NCBI GenBank assembly: GCA_030653405.1
Contig: JAURZO010000012.1
Coordinates: 1 to 11,609, forward strand
Reading direction: 5' to 3'
Length of the DNA: 11,609 bases
DNA from: Zwartia sp.
Lineage (GTDB): Bacteria > Pseudomonadota > Gammaproteobacteria > Burkholderiales > Burkholderiaceae_B
Under the pieces are notes generated by a model. The model did no database searches and was not told the DNA's origin. It saw only the letters and a list, made by a program, of their open reading frames with translations. Within the stretch, counting starts at the first letter, position 1, and each line of letters starts with the position of its first letter. The position numbers and the translations under genes are program-made. Of the stretch, positions 1-6,773 are shown one piece after another.

Positions 1-455
1 AAGCCGCCTGCCATGAGAATCTCGTGAATAATGGCAGGAAATGGTCGAGCTTGAAAGCATGTTGAATCAAGCATAAATGTCCCAGTCTCGATGTCGATGC
101 CGAGGGTATCGCCCATCTTGACGTGCTCGACAAGCTCCGGACACTCGAATACGGGTAAGCCAATATTAATGGCGTTACGATAAAAAATTCGAGCGAAGCT
201 CGTCGCAATCACGCAGGAGATTCCAGACGCTTTGATGGCGATGGGCGCATGCTCACGAGACGAGCCGGTGCCAAAATTTTTACCCGCAATGACGACGTCA
301 CCAATTTTTACGCGAGTAATGAAGCCAGGATCGATGCCTTCGAGGCAGTGTGGTTTCAGATCCTCCGCTTTGTAGAGGTTGAGATACTGACCAGGCAAAA
401 TCAAATCTGTGTTGATGTCATGGCCATAGCGATGCACTGAGGCGATATGCTTCAT
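1..455 (-). CDS. LeuD-type dehydratase small subunit (3-isopropylmalate dehydratase family), 3' end outside window
   Basis: This is the small (swivel-domain) subunit of a two-subunit aconitase-superfamily hydro-lyase, partner of the large subunit encoded just upstream. Visible motifs in the 151 residues present are HDINTDLILPGQYL (residues 12-25), GKNFGTGSSREHAP near residue 58, and ARIFYRNAINIGLP, all diagnostic of the short LeuD/homoaconitase small-subunit type, usually about 160-170 residues. Little of the protein is therefore missing; the stop codon lies beyond base 1. The ATG at 455-453 overlaps the large-subunit stop codon in an ATGA, implying translational coupling. The loop after YL (residues 24-27, YLNL) aligns with the position that selects substrate in archaeal homoaconitase and isopropylmalate isomerase. 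The family is certain; the substrate (isopropylmalate, homocitrate-like, dimethylmalate or another alkylmalate) is not, and the neighbours argue against leucine synthesis. Confidence 0.93.
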   Translation of the reverse strand, partial: MKHIASVHRYGHDINTDLILPGQYLNLYKAEDLKPHCLEGIDPGFITRVKIGDVVIAGKNFGTGSSREHAPIAIKASGISCVIATSFARIFYRNAINIGLPVFECPELVEHVKMGDTLGIDIETGTFMLDSTCFQARPFPAIIHEILMAGG

Positions 456-1753
456 GTTTGTGACTCCAGTATGAGGAGCTCAGGATCGCAAATCTCTCCT
501 CTCACGGCTGCCGCTGCGGCGACCCAGGCGTTTGCTAAAAAAACTTTCGAATCAACATGTCCCATTCTGCCGCGAAAATTTCTGTTGGTGGTCGCAACGG
601 CGGTCTCGCCAGCTGCCAAAATCCCCATATGTCCGCCAAAACAGGCGCCACAGGTTGGCATGGAAACAAACGCACCCGCTCTGGCAAAGATGTCTAGCAA
701 TCCTTCTTGACCTGCTTGACGATAAATTTTGTTGGTAGCTGGAACAATGACGAGTCTGACCTCGGCTTTGACGTCGTGATTGCGCAGGATGCTGGCAGCT
801 TGTCTCAGATCGGTCATCGTACCGTTTGAGCAGTTACCGATATAGACTTGGTCTACTTTTGTGCCAAGTAACGCTGTGAGTGGTTTGCAATTGTCGGGAG
901 AGGGCGGCGCGGCGAGGACAGGTTGCAGTGTATCGAGTGCGATATTGATGACACTTTGATATTTCGCATCGGGATCTGGATAAACAGGTGAGTGTTGTTG
1001 CCATCCCGAGCGTTCGATATAGTCCTGAACGTGTTCGTCAAACTCAAATACGCAAGTTTCAGCGCCTGCTTCAACTGTCATATTTGCGATGGCAAAGCGT
1101 TCGTCGATGTTGAGATTCGCGAGACCGGATCCACCGAACTCGAGTGCGGTGTTGAGGGCGCCATCGCAGCCAATTTGTCCGATAATCGACAAAATAATGT
1201 CCTTGCCTGTGACATATGGCTTGGGTTTTCCAGTGAGCTCGATCCTGATGGATGGTGGAATCTTGACCCATAGCTCTCCTGTGGCCAAGACTGCCGCAAG
1301 GTCAGTGGATCCAAAACCCATGCCTGACGCATTGAGGGCTCCAGCTGTGCAGGTATGAGAGTCTGCACCAAAGACCAGTCCTCCGGGTCCGATTAAACCG
1401 ATCTCTGGTAGCAGGGCATGTTCGATACCACCTCGCCCTGAGTCATAGAGGTGTTTGATGCCCAATTCGTGCGAGAGATTTTTCAGCATGCTCACAGAGT
1501 TAGCACTGGTGACATCTTTGGGCGGGTAAAAGTGATCCGTCACAACGACAACTTGCTCGGGATTCGCGATCTGTTTAACGCCCATGAGTTTGAGCTGCGC
1601 TGCAGTGATCGTGCCACTCGTATCGTTTAAAAGAATGATGTCGGGCACGATGGTCGCGATGTCACCCGATCGCACGTTTTGTTCCTTGCTATGCGTGGCG
1701 TAAATTTTTTCCGTCATCGTCATTGGCGCGGCGGGCTGTGGTGTGAGGCTCAT
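452..1753 (-). CDS. LeuC-type dehydratase large subunit (3-isopropylmalate dehydratase / aconitase family)
   Basis: This is the [4Fe-4S] catalytic subunit (433 residues) of an aconitase-superfamily hydro-lyase, expected to be cytosolic and to dehydrate/rehydrate a 2- or 3-hydroxy polycarboxylate together with the LeuD-type subunit. The three predicted cluster ligands are present: Cys308 in IGNCSNG, and Cys368 and Cys371 in PTCGACFGG. Also visible are the DSHTCT motif (131-136) and the NRNFRGRMG active-site segment (390-398). The length fits the shorter HACN/archaeal-type class rather than the about 466-residue E. coli LeuC. The residue after CSNG is Thr311, where LeuC proteins usually have Arg (CTNGR), which may signal a different substrate. 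The start at 1753 overlaps the regulator stop (ATGA). An internal start at residue 11 or 13 would resemble some relatives but has no ribosome site. The gene lies between an FCD regulator and the small subunit, opposite a KKCGH lyase, so a catabolic alkylmalate dehydratase is my preferred reading. Confidence 0.94.
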   Translation of the reverse strand: MSLTPQPAAPMTMTEKIYATHSKEQNVRSGDIATIVPDIILLNDTSGTITAAQLKLMGVKQIANPEQVVVVTDHFYPPKDVTSANSVSMLKNLSHELGIKHLYDSGRGGIEHALLPEIGLIGPGGLVFGADSHTCTAGALNASGMGFGSTDLAAVLATGELWVKIPPSIRIELTGKPKPYVTGKDIILSIIGQIGCDGALNTALEFGGSGLANLNIDERFAIANMTVEAGAETCVFEFDEHVQDYIERSGWQQHSPVYPDPDAKYQSVINIALDTLQPVLAAPPSPDNCKPLTALLGTKVDQVYIGNCSNGTMTDLRQAASILRNHDVKAEVRLVIVPATNKIYRQAGQEGLLDIFARAGAFVSMPTCGACFGGHMGILAAGETAVATTNRNFRGRMGHVDSKVFLANAWVAAAAAVRGEICDPELLILESQT

Positions 1754-2412
1754 AGGGATCCGAGAATGAGTTGCAAGGAGTGCATCAAGTGCTTCTTCAT
1801 GGCGCCGTATGCGGCTTCTGGTGAAGAGGAGAGGACGGCGGCTGCGATCTCCTCATGTTCACACAGCGCATTTTTGATAATTTGTTCTTTACTCATGACC
1901 TGTCTGAGTTGCAGCATAAAAACAGGAAGCTGGTATTTGTCGATCAGTTTGCCGAGTTCATCGTTTTCACAGATGGTGACAATCGCTTGGTGAAAATCGC
2001 GATTGTCGACAATAAATTCAGAAAAAATAGGGTTGTTCTGATGTCGACGACCTCTTTCAAGGACTTCAATAAAAAGTTTTCGATTGTCCTTCAAGCCAAT
2101 CTTCTCGGCAGCCATTCTGGCTGCGAATCCCTCGAGAGCGATTCGGATTTCAAACAATTTGTTGACTTCGGCGACATTGAGCTTGCGCACAATCGCACCT
2201 TTGTTTGGATGCAGATTGATGAGTCGCTCGGCATCAAGTTGGCGAAAGGCTTCGCGTAAGGAACCTCGACTGACTCCTAGCTCTTCGAGCAGATCATTTG
2301 CGATCAGCCTCTGCCCCGGGGCAAGTCGACCATCAAGGATTTGTTCCTTCAGTGTGGAGACAACGCGACTGATTGTTTTGCCTGTACGGATTAGGGGAGA
2401 GGGAGCAGTCAT
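1750..2412 (-). CDS. GntR-family transcriptional regulator, FadR/FCD subfamily
   Basis: A 220-residue DNA-binding regulator. The N-terminal winged helix-turn-helix spans about residues 10-76, with the typical GQRLIANDLLEELGVSRGSL start of the recognition region and RLINLHPNKGAIV forming the wing. The C-terminal FCD ligand-binding domain spans about 82-215 and keeps three histidines expected to bind a metal: His141 (RDFHQAI), His186 (CEHEEI) and His208 (MKKHLM). FCD domains commonly sense small carboxylic acids. It is first gene of the minus-strand unit and overlaps the LeuC-type gene by ATGA, so it would be co-transcribed with the enzymes it probably controls. The perfect inverted repeat 2450-2467, between it and the divergent lyase gene, is the obvious candidate binding site. 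Only a weak ribosome site precedes the ATG at 2412. Whether it represses or activates cannot be read from the sequence. Confidence 0.93.
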   Translation of the reverse strand: MTAPSPLIRTGKTISRVVSTLKEQILDGRLAPGQRLIANDLLEELGVSRGSLREAFRQLDAERLINLHPNKGAIVRKLNVAEVNKLFEIRIALEGFAARMAAEKIGLKDNRKLFIEVLERGRRHQNNPIFSEFIVDNRDFHQAIVTICENDELGKLIDKYQLPVFMLQLRQVMSKEQIIKNALCEHEEIAAAVLSSSPEAAYGAMKKHLMHSLQLILGSL

Positions 2413-2449
2413 TCAAAGGATGCAACATGTCAATATTTGAACATTAATA

Positions 2450-2467
2450 TACAACATAAGTGTTGTA
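2450..2467. promoter_or_regulatory. Candidate operator of the FCD regulator (perfect inverted repeat)
   Basis: The sequence TACAACA-TAAG-TGTTGTA is a perfect inverted repeat with 7-base arms and a 4-base spacer. It sits in the 90-base space between the divergent regulator (start 2412) and lyase (start 2502). A possible -10 element for the lyase, TACACT at 2466-2471, overlaps the right arm, which would fit repression. A further CAACAT half-site lies at 2423-2428. GntR/FCD regulators usually bind short palindromes of this size in their own divergent promoters; the assignment is inference from position and symmetry. Confidence 0.6.
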
Positions 2468-2501
2468 CACTTTTGTAAAATTCGCAAAGGAATCAATAAA
2501 A

Positions 2502-3389
2502 ATGTCGGCACGTATCCTCCGTAATAGACTGGCTCAACCCAATATATTGGTGGTGCCGGGTGGTGGTTCCCCTTTAGAGCTTAGATTGATTGAAATGCAG
2601 GGCTTCGAAGCTGGTTATGTGAGCGGCTATGCCACCGCAGCCTCAAGGTACGCTGAGCCGGATATTGGACTGATTGCCTATGCAGATGTCGAGGATGCCG
2701 TGCTCTCGATGCGGCGTGTGACGAGCATTCCGCTCATCGTGGATTGCGATACGGGATATGGCGATGTGGCCAACGTTGTGCGGACGGTTCGCGGTATGGA
2801 GCTTTTGGGCGTGGCAGCCATACAGATCGAGGATCAGGCCTGGCCAAAGAAGTGCGGGCATATGGATAACAAGATTGTCGAGCCGCGCGATATCGCAATA
2901 AGAAAAGTCAAAGCTGCAGTGCAGGCACGTGAAAATAGCGACACACTGATCGTGGCGCGGACGGATGCAAGAGGTCCGATGGGCATGTCAGAGGCGCTGG
3001 ATCGTTGTCAGGCTTTTAAGGAGGCCGGTGCGGATGTGTTATTTGTGGATGGCCCTCAGTCAACAGAAGAGCTTGAGTTGATTGGCCGTACTTTAACTGG
3101 CCCGCTCATCGCCAATATGTCTGAAACGGGTTTGACACCGCTGCATTCAGCTGCTGAGCTCGAGCAAATGGGCTATGCCATCGCGCTATTTCCGAGCAGT
3201 ACGGTGCGATTGACCATTGGTGTGTTAGGCGCATTCTTAAAAGATCTGCAGGCAAAAGGTGACTCGAGAGATTGGGTCAAGCAGATGGCTTCCCTCGAGC
3301 AAACGAATGCACTACTGGGTCTTTCGGATATTCGCGCATTTGAGCAGCAGTTGCTGGGTTCCGCTATGTTGGCTAACAGACATAGTTAA
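2502..3389 (+). CDS. Isocitrate lyase/PEP mutase-superfamily lyase (methylisocitrate or dimethylmalate lyase-like)
   Basis: A 295-residue TIM-barrel enzyme of the ICL/PEPM superfamily. Metal-binding acids appear in DCDTGYGD (Asp81, Asp83) and Glu110, followed by the catalytic loop PKKCGHM (Cys118). The loop form K-(K/R)-C-G-H marks C-C lyases such as methylisocitrate lyase (PrpB) and 2,3-dimethylmalate lyase, and argues against a phosphonate mutase. VARTDA (151-156) and SGYATAASRYAEPDIG (41-56) are also family motifs. Expected chemistry is Mg-dependent retro-aldol cleavage of a 2-hydroxy-polycarboxylate, giving pyruvate or glyoxylate plus a carboxylate. The start is set at ATG 2502, 10 bases after AAAGGA (2486-2491). 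An upstream GTG at 2460 lies inside the operator and has no ribosome site. It is divergent from the FCD regulator and dehydratase genes, which probably supply its substrate. Oxaloacetate decarboxylase-like activity remains an alternative. Confidence 0.9.
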   Translation: MSARILRNRLAQPNILVVPGGGSPLELRLIEMQGFEAGYVSGYATAASRYAEPDIGLIAYADVEDAVLSMRRVTSIPLIVDCDTGYGDVANVVRTVRGMELLGVAAIQIEDQAWPKKCGHMDNKIVEPRDIAIRKVKAAVQARENSDTLIVARTDARGPMGMSEALDRCQAFKEAGADVLFVDGPQSTEELELIGRTLTGPLIANMSETGLTPLHSAAELEQMGYAIALFPSSTVRLTIGVLGAFLKDLQAKGDSRDWVKQMASLEQTNALLGLSDIRAFEQQLLGSAMLANRHS

Positions 3390-3458
3390 AAATTTATACA
3401 TGCTACCTTCAGATCGAGAATGCGATTTCGTTTTCTTAAATCTTTAGGAGTTCATGCT

Positions 3459-3596
3459 ATGAATCAACAAGCAAATCAGCAGCCTTCAAATCCAATTGAA
3501 GAGCAAGTGCCAAGCGAAGTGCCAGGTTCGACTCCGCCTGTAAAAAATGTACCAAAACAAAATGATAAGGTTTCTGCCTCCCCAGCTAAGAAGTAA
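3459..3596 (+). CDS. Small hydrophilic protein of 45 residues, unknown function
   Basis: A short open frame begins at ATG 3459, 8 bases after a strong AGGAG (3446-3450), and ends with TAA at 3594. The product is rich in Gln, Pro, Asn, Lys and Glu, starts MNQQANQQPSNPIEEQ and ends SASPAKK. It has no Cys, Trp, Phe or Tyr and no hydrophobic stretch, so it is predicted to be soluble, disordered and without a signal or membrane segment. It lies 69 bases after the lyase and 131 bases before the stress-type flavin-fold gene, on the same strand. The ribosome site and low-complexity but non-random composition support a real gene. I do not recognise a family. Confidence 0.6.
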   Translation: MNQQANQQPSNPIEEQVPSEVPGSTPPVKNVPKQNDKVSASPAKK

Positions 3597-3727
3597 GCAA
3601 GGGTTAAGGTTTAAAAAGAAATGGTCAAGCAGACGTTAGAGGATGCGATAAGCAAGTCGTTTTTCTGCTTTCTGACTTGCAGGAAGTAATCGCCAAATCT
3701 TCATTTCACATTCAGGAGCTTGTCGTA

Positions 3728-4210
3728 ATGGAAAACGGTAAAAATAATTTATATGAACTGGTGAAAAGTTTTGATGTTGCTATGTTGACAACCCTTCATT
3801 CCAACGAAATGCATGCCCGACCCATGGCTATTGCTCGCTTGGACGTTGGTATGGATGCTTATCTCATCACAGACACTGATTCTGTAAAAGTAGACGAAAT
3901 CGACAAAAATCCCCATGTCTTGCTTACCTTTCAAAGCGCGAAGCAATTTGCTTCGGTGAGAGGTGAAATAACCATTGAGCATGACCGAGCACTGCTTGAA
4001 ACAATGTGGAAGCAAATTTGGAAAGTGTGGTTCCCAATGGGTATAACTGATCCGAACATCGCGATTCTCAAATTTACGGCTCACGAAGGAGAGTATTGGG
4101 ATAACTCTGGACTGAAAGGTCTTAAATACGTCTTTGATGCGACGAAGGCTTATATTTCTGGAGAAAGACCTAAGCCAGATAGTGACCGCCACAATAAAAT
4201 CAAGCTGTAA
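3728..4210 (+). CDS. Pyridoxamine 5'-phosphate oxidase-like FMN-binding split-barrel protein (general stress protein 26 type)
   Basis: A 160-residue protein of the flavin-binding split-barrel superfamily, resembling general stress protein 26. Typical features are the N-terminal helix and first strand (LYELVKSFDVAMLTTL), the strand block HARPMAIARL (29-38), DAYLITDTDS (43-52), NPHVLLTFQS (61-70), VRGEITIEHD (77-86) and the C-terminal GEYWDNSG (121-128). Members bind flavin or related cofactors; most are not true PNP oxidases and their substrate is unknown. ATG 3728 is chosen because AGGAG at 3714-3718 precedes it by 9 bases; a TTG at 3677 is in frame but has no ribosome site. It is a stand-alone gene after the 45-residue ORF, with 119 bases before the ATPase gene. 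The family is clear, the specific role is not. Confidence 0.88.
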   Translation: MENGKNNLYELVKSFDVAMLTTLHSNEMHARPMAIARLDVGMDAYLITDTDSVKVDEIDKNPHVLLTFQSAKQFASVRGEITIEHDRALLETMWKQIWKVWFPMGITDPNIAILKFTAHEGEYWDNSGLKGLKYVFDATKAYISGERPKPDSDRHNKIKL

Positions 4211-4280
4211 ACACTGACGTTTTTTCCTGCGCTCCGCTATATCGTGGATATACATATCTAAACGAGAAATTAACATTTTG

Positions 4281-4316
4281 CGCAATATATTGGGTAAAAT
4301 TACGCAATATATTGCG
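4281..4316. promoter_or_regulatory. Two tandem palindromic sites (CGCAATATATTG) upstream of the ATPase gene
   Basis: The 12-mer CGCAATATATTG occurs at 4281-4292 and again at 4303-4314. The second is part of a perfect 14-base palindrome CGCAATATATTGCG (4303-4316); the first matches it at 13 of 14 positions. Their centres are 22 bases apart, about two helical turns, so two dimers could bind the same DNA face. The second site ends just before the AAAAGG ribosome site (4318-4323) of the ATPase gene, so a bound protein would block expression. The cognate regulator is not identifiable here. Confidence 0.6.
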
Positions 4317-4329
4317 CAAAAGGTTTTGT

Positions 4330-5520
4330 ATGTTCAATCGTATTCAATACGACAAGCTTTGTGCACGTTTAAAAGAGCCGAGACGTTTTATGCAAGTCCT
4401 GTCCGGTCCTCGTCAGGTTGGCAAAACGACTCTGGCAAAACAGGCAATCGCGAGCTTCGATGGCTTGGGGCTCTACGCCTCAGCAGACTTACCCAGTACA
4501 CCTGATGCGCAGTGGATTTCCCAACAATGGGAAACTGCCCGAAGAGCAAGCCGCACACAGCCTTGTCTACTCGTTTTGGATGAGGTACACAAAGTCCCGC
4601 GTTGGTCGGAGGTCGTCAAAATGCTTTGGGACGAGGATGGCTTTCAAGCCAATGCCTCTTATCCCTTGCGAGTTGTGTTGTTGGGATCGTCCCAGTTTTT
4701 AATGCAAAGCGGTGCAAGTGAAAGTCTTGCAGGCAGGTTTGAACTGATTCGAGTGCCGCATTGGTGTTTTGCGGAAATGCGCGAGGCATTCGGCTGGAGT
4801 GTTGAGCAGTTTATCTATTTTGGCGGTTATCCAGGCGCAGCATCGCTGATTTCAGAGGAATCGCGTTGGCGTGATTACGTGCTCGACTCCATTATTGAGC
4901 CAACGCTTTCAAAGGATGTTTTGCAGTTGAGTCGGATCGATAAGCCTGCGTTGTTGAGAAGACTATTCGTCTTAGGTTGTCATTATTCGGGGCAAATATT
5001 GTCGTTTCAAAAAATGATCGGGCAATTGCAAGATGTGGGTAATACCTCGACGCTTTCCAACTATCTTAATTTGCTCAGCTCTGCCTGGATGTTGACTGGG
5101 TTGGATAAATTTGCTGGGGATGTCGCGCGTAGCCGAGCCTCGAGTCCTAAGCTACAAGCTTTGAATACAGCCTTCATCAGTGCACAGCTTGGTCTGACAT
5201 ACGATTCGGTCATAAAAGATCCGGAGATATGGGGCAGGTTGGTGGAGTCGGCAATAGGCGCTCATCTCAGTAACTACAAAGCATCTGGGATGGCGTTGCA
5301 GTATTGGCGTGAACGAAACGACGAAGTCGACTTTATTTTGAGCCAAGGGGATAGGTTGACCGCGATCGAGGTTAAAAGCGGAAGGCGCAAGGGCTCTTTA
5401 TCCGGTCTAAAAAAATTCACGCAAAATTATGAGTCCAGTCAGGCTTTGGTTGTGGGTACGGGTGGGGTGTCACTAGAGGCGTTTCTGCTTGCATCGCCAG
5501 AGCAGTGGTTGAGTAGATAA
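4330..5520 (+). CDS. AAA-family ATPase with DUF4143 C-terminal domain
   Basis: A 396-residue protein of the AAA_14-DUF4143 family. The ATPase domain spans about residues 15-150: Walker A GPRQVGKTT (26-34), Walker B LLVLDE (80-85, Asp84/Glu85) and a sensor-like strand LLGSSQ (117-122). The DUF4143 region spans about 185-350. Within it, Glu306 (LVESAIG), Asp334 (DEVDFIL) and Glu347-x-Lys349 (IEVKSG) reproduce the order of a PD-(D/E)XK nuclease active site, as noted generally for this family; actual nuclease activity is unproven. These ATPases are abundant, often horizontally spread, and have no settled function. ATG 4330 is chosen because AAAAGG (4318-4323) lies 6 bases upstream; a TTG at 4312 falls inside the palindromic operator. 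It stands alone, 119 bases after the flavin-fold gene and 221 bases before the WYL regulator on the same strand. Confidence 0.93.
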   Translation: MFNRIQYDKLCARLKEPRRFMQVLSGPRQVGKTTLAKQAIASFDGLGLYASADLPSTPDAQWISQQWETARRASRTQPCLLVLDEVHKVPRWSEVVKMLWDEDGFQANASYPLRVVLLGSSQFLMQSGASESLAGRFELIRVPHWCFAEMREAFGWSVEQFIYFGGYPGAASLISEESRWRDYVLDSIIEPTLSKDVLQLSRIDKPALLRRLFVLGCHYSGQILSFQKMIGQLQDVGNTSTLSNYLNLLSSAWMLTGLDKFAGDVARSRASSPKLQALNTAFISAQLGLTYDSVIKDPEIWGRLVESAIGAHLSNYKASGMALQYWRERNDEVDFILSQGDRLTAIEVKSGRRKGSLSGLKKFTQNYESSQALVVGTGGVSLEAFLLASPEQWLSR

Positions 5521-5741
5521 CTGAGACGTTCAATATCATCAGTGTTGCTAAGACTTGGACCTTGTCGGGACTACCCCGCGCTCCTCACCACGCAATATCC
5601 AACGGCTTCGATCCGCTCCATAGGTGTGTCACTTGGTGAGACAGTGGTCAGTGCATGATGTTTCCAAACGGGAGATGCAAGAGGCAAAAAAGGCCTATGA
5701 TCACCAAATAGACAATAAATAGCGAAAAGTGACGCACCTGT

Positions 5742-6713
5742 ATGGATCGTACCGAGCGCTTTTATAAAATTCAGGCCTTGTTGATGGCCAAGCCTTGCGT
5801 GACGATGAGGCAAATGCAGGACGCACTCGAGGTCTCCAGAGCGACGCTCAATCGGGATCTGGCTTACATGCGAGACAGGCTAGGCATACCCTTTGCTTGG
5901 GATCCAAGCTTGCGCGGTTATGCATTGACGCGACAACAGTCGACCGACAAAACGTTTGAGCTCCCAGGCATTTGGTTTAACCAGCAGGAAATTCATTCTC
6001 TATTGAGCATTATCGAATTGATCTCCAAGCTGGAGTCCGGTGGGTTATTGCAAACGCAAGTCGCGCCGATCAAAGCCCGCTTGGAAAGCATGCTCGATAA
6101 TGGTGTGGGCGATTCAAGAGAGGCGTTGAATCGGATCCGCATCATACCCATGGCGCAGCGCCAGGTGTCGAGTGAGTATTTTCAGCTGATCACGCATGCC
6201 CTGGTTCAGCGCAAGCGCCTCGCGGTCCACCATTTTGCAAGGCAGACGGGGCAGAGCACGGAGCGACAGCTGTCTCCGCAGCGCTTGGTGTACTACCGCG
6301 ATAACTGGTATCTGGACGCCTTCTGCCATTTACGCATGGATCTTCGAAGTTTTTCGTTGGATGCCTTGAGTCAGGTGAGCTTTGTTGATCAAGACGCACA
6401 GGCTGTAGAGGAGGCGCAGTTGCGCGAAACTTTTGAGACGAGTTACGGGATTTTTACAGGCAAAAATCGCCAAGTCGCCAAGCTCAAGTTCACACCCTTC
6501 AGAGCCCAATGGGTCGCGCGCGAGATTTGGCATCCCGAGCAAGTCGGCCAAGTACACGCCGACAGTAGCTATACGCTCGAGGTTCCTTACGGTGAAGACT
6601 GGGAGCTTATTCAGGATATTTTGCGCCAGGGCCCGGATGTGGAGGTTCTAGGGCCTCTGGCTTTGAAACAAAAAGTAAAAGAAACGTTACAGAAAATGGT
6701 GGCGCTGTATTAG
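5742..6713 (+). CDS. WYL-domain transcriptional regulator (HTH_11-WYL-WCX, YafY type)
   Basis: A 323-residue DNA-binding regulator. An N-terminal helix-turn-helix (about residues 5-60, including TMRQMQDALEVSRATLNRDL) is followed by a linker helix region (80-120). The WYL domain (about 145-212) carries the diagnostic Trp189-Tyr190-Leu191 in DNWYLDAF. The WCX-type C-terminal region (about 240-320) contains WVAREIWHPEQ and VPYGEDWELIQDIL. WYL domains are ligand sensors, in some cases for nucleic acid or nucleotides, and this architecture is used both by general regulators and by controllers of phage-defence loci. The start is ATG 5742; no strong ribosome site is visible, but the protein aligns to the family from its first residues. 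It is convergent with the DUF1232 gene. Its target is unknown; the ATPase upstream is the nearest same-strand gene. Confidence 0.92.
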   Translation: MDRTERFYKIQALLMAKPCVTMRQMQDALEVSRATLNRDLAYMRDRLGIPFAWDPSLRGYALTRQQSTDKTFELPGIWFNQQEIHSLLSIIELISKLESGGLLQTQVAPIKARLESMLDNGVGDSREALNRIRIIPMAQRQVSSEYFQLITHALVQRKRLAVHHFARQTGQSTERQLSPQRLVYYRDNWYLDAFCHLRMDLRSFSLDALSQVSFVDQDAQAVEEAQLRETFETSYGIFTGKNRQVAKLKFTPFRAQWVAREIWHPEQVGQVHADSSYTLEVPYGEDWELIQDILRQGPDVEVLGPLALKQKVKETLQKMVALY

Positions 6714-6773
6714 GGTCTACAGATAATCAGTGCTCGAATGATTCTGGTTTCTTCAGGTCTTTGCTTCACTCAC

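Noticed and set aside
1..1753. Assignment as the leucine-pathway leuC and leuD genes
   Set aside because: Kept only at family level: no leuA or leuB nearby, an FCD regulator and an ICL-family lyase are linked instead, and specificity residues differ.
1855..2259. 134-codon plus-strand open frame within the regulator gene
   Set aside because: Antisense to a clear GntR/FCD coding sequence with conserved motifs; no domain of its own.
2460..2501. In-frame upstream GTG start for the lyase
   Set aside because: It lies inside the operator palindrome, lacks a ribosome site, and adds 14 residues not typical of the family; ATG 2502 has a good AAAGGA.
3652..3680. Possible terminator hairpin, 7-base arms with 15-base loop
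   Set aside because: Loop is long and no U-run follows the right arm, so it is not a convincing intrinsic terminator.
3621..3689. 22-codon ORF (ATG 3621) between the small gene and the flavin-fold gene
   Set aside because: Very short, only an A-rich weak ribosome site, and its end coincides with an imperfect stem (GCAAGTC 3652-3658, GACTTGC 3674-3680).
3749..4285. 178-codon open frame on the minus strand
   Set aside because: It lies almost wholly antisense to the flavin-fold gene, has no recognisable domain, is rich in His, Arg and Ser as shadow frames often are, and lacks support from context.
5571..5813. 80-codon minus-strand open frame in the gap before the WYL gene
   Set aside because: It overlaps the start of the WYL gene, shows no recognisable motif or ribosome site, and looks like chance coding. 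I see no convincing gene or remnant in 5521-5741, though a 32-codon plus-strand frame ending near 5723 has a protein-like charged helix composition.
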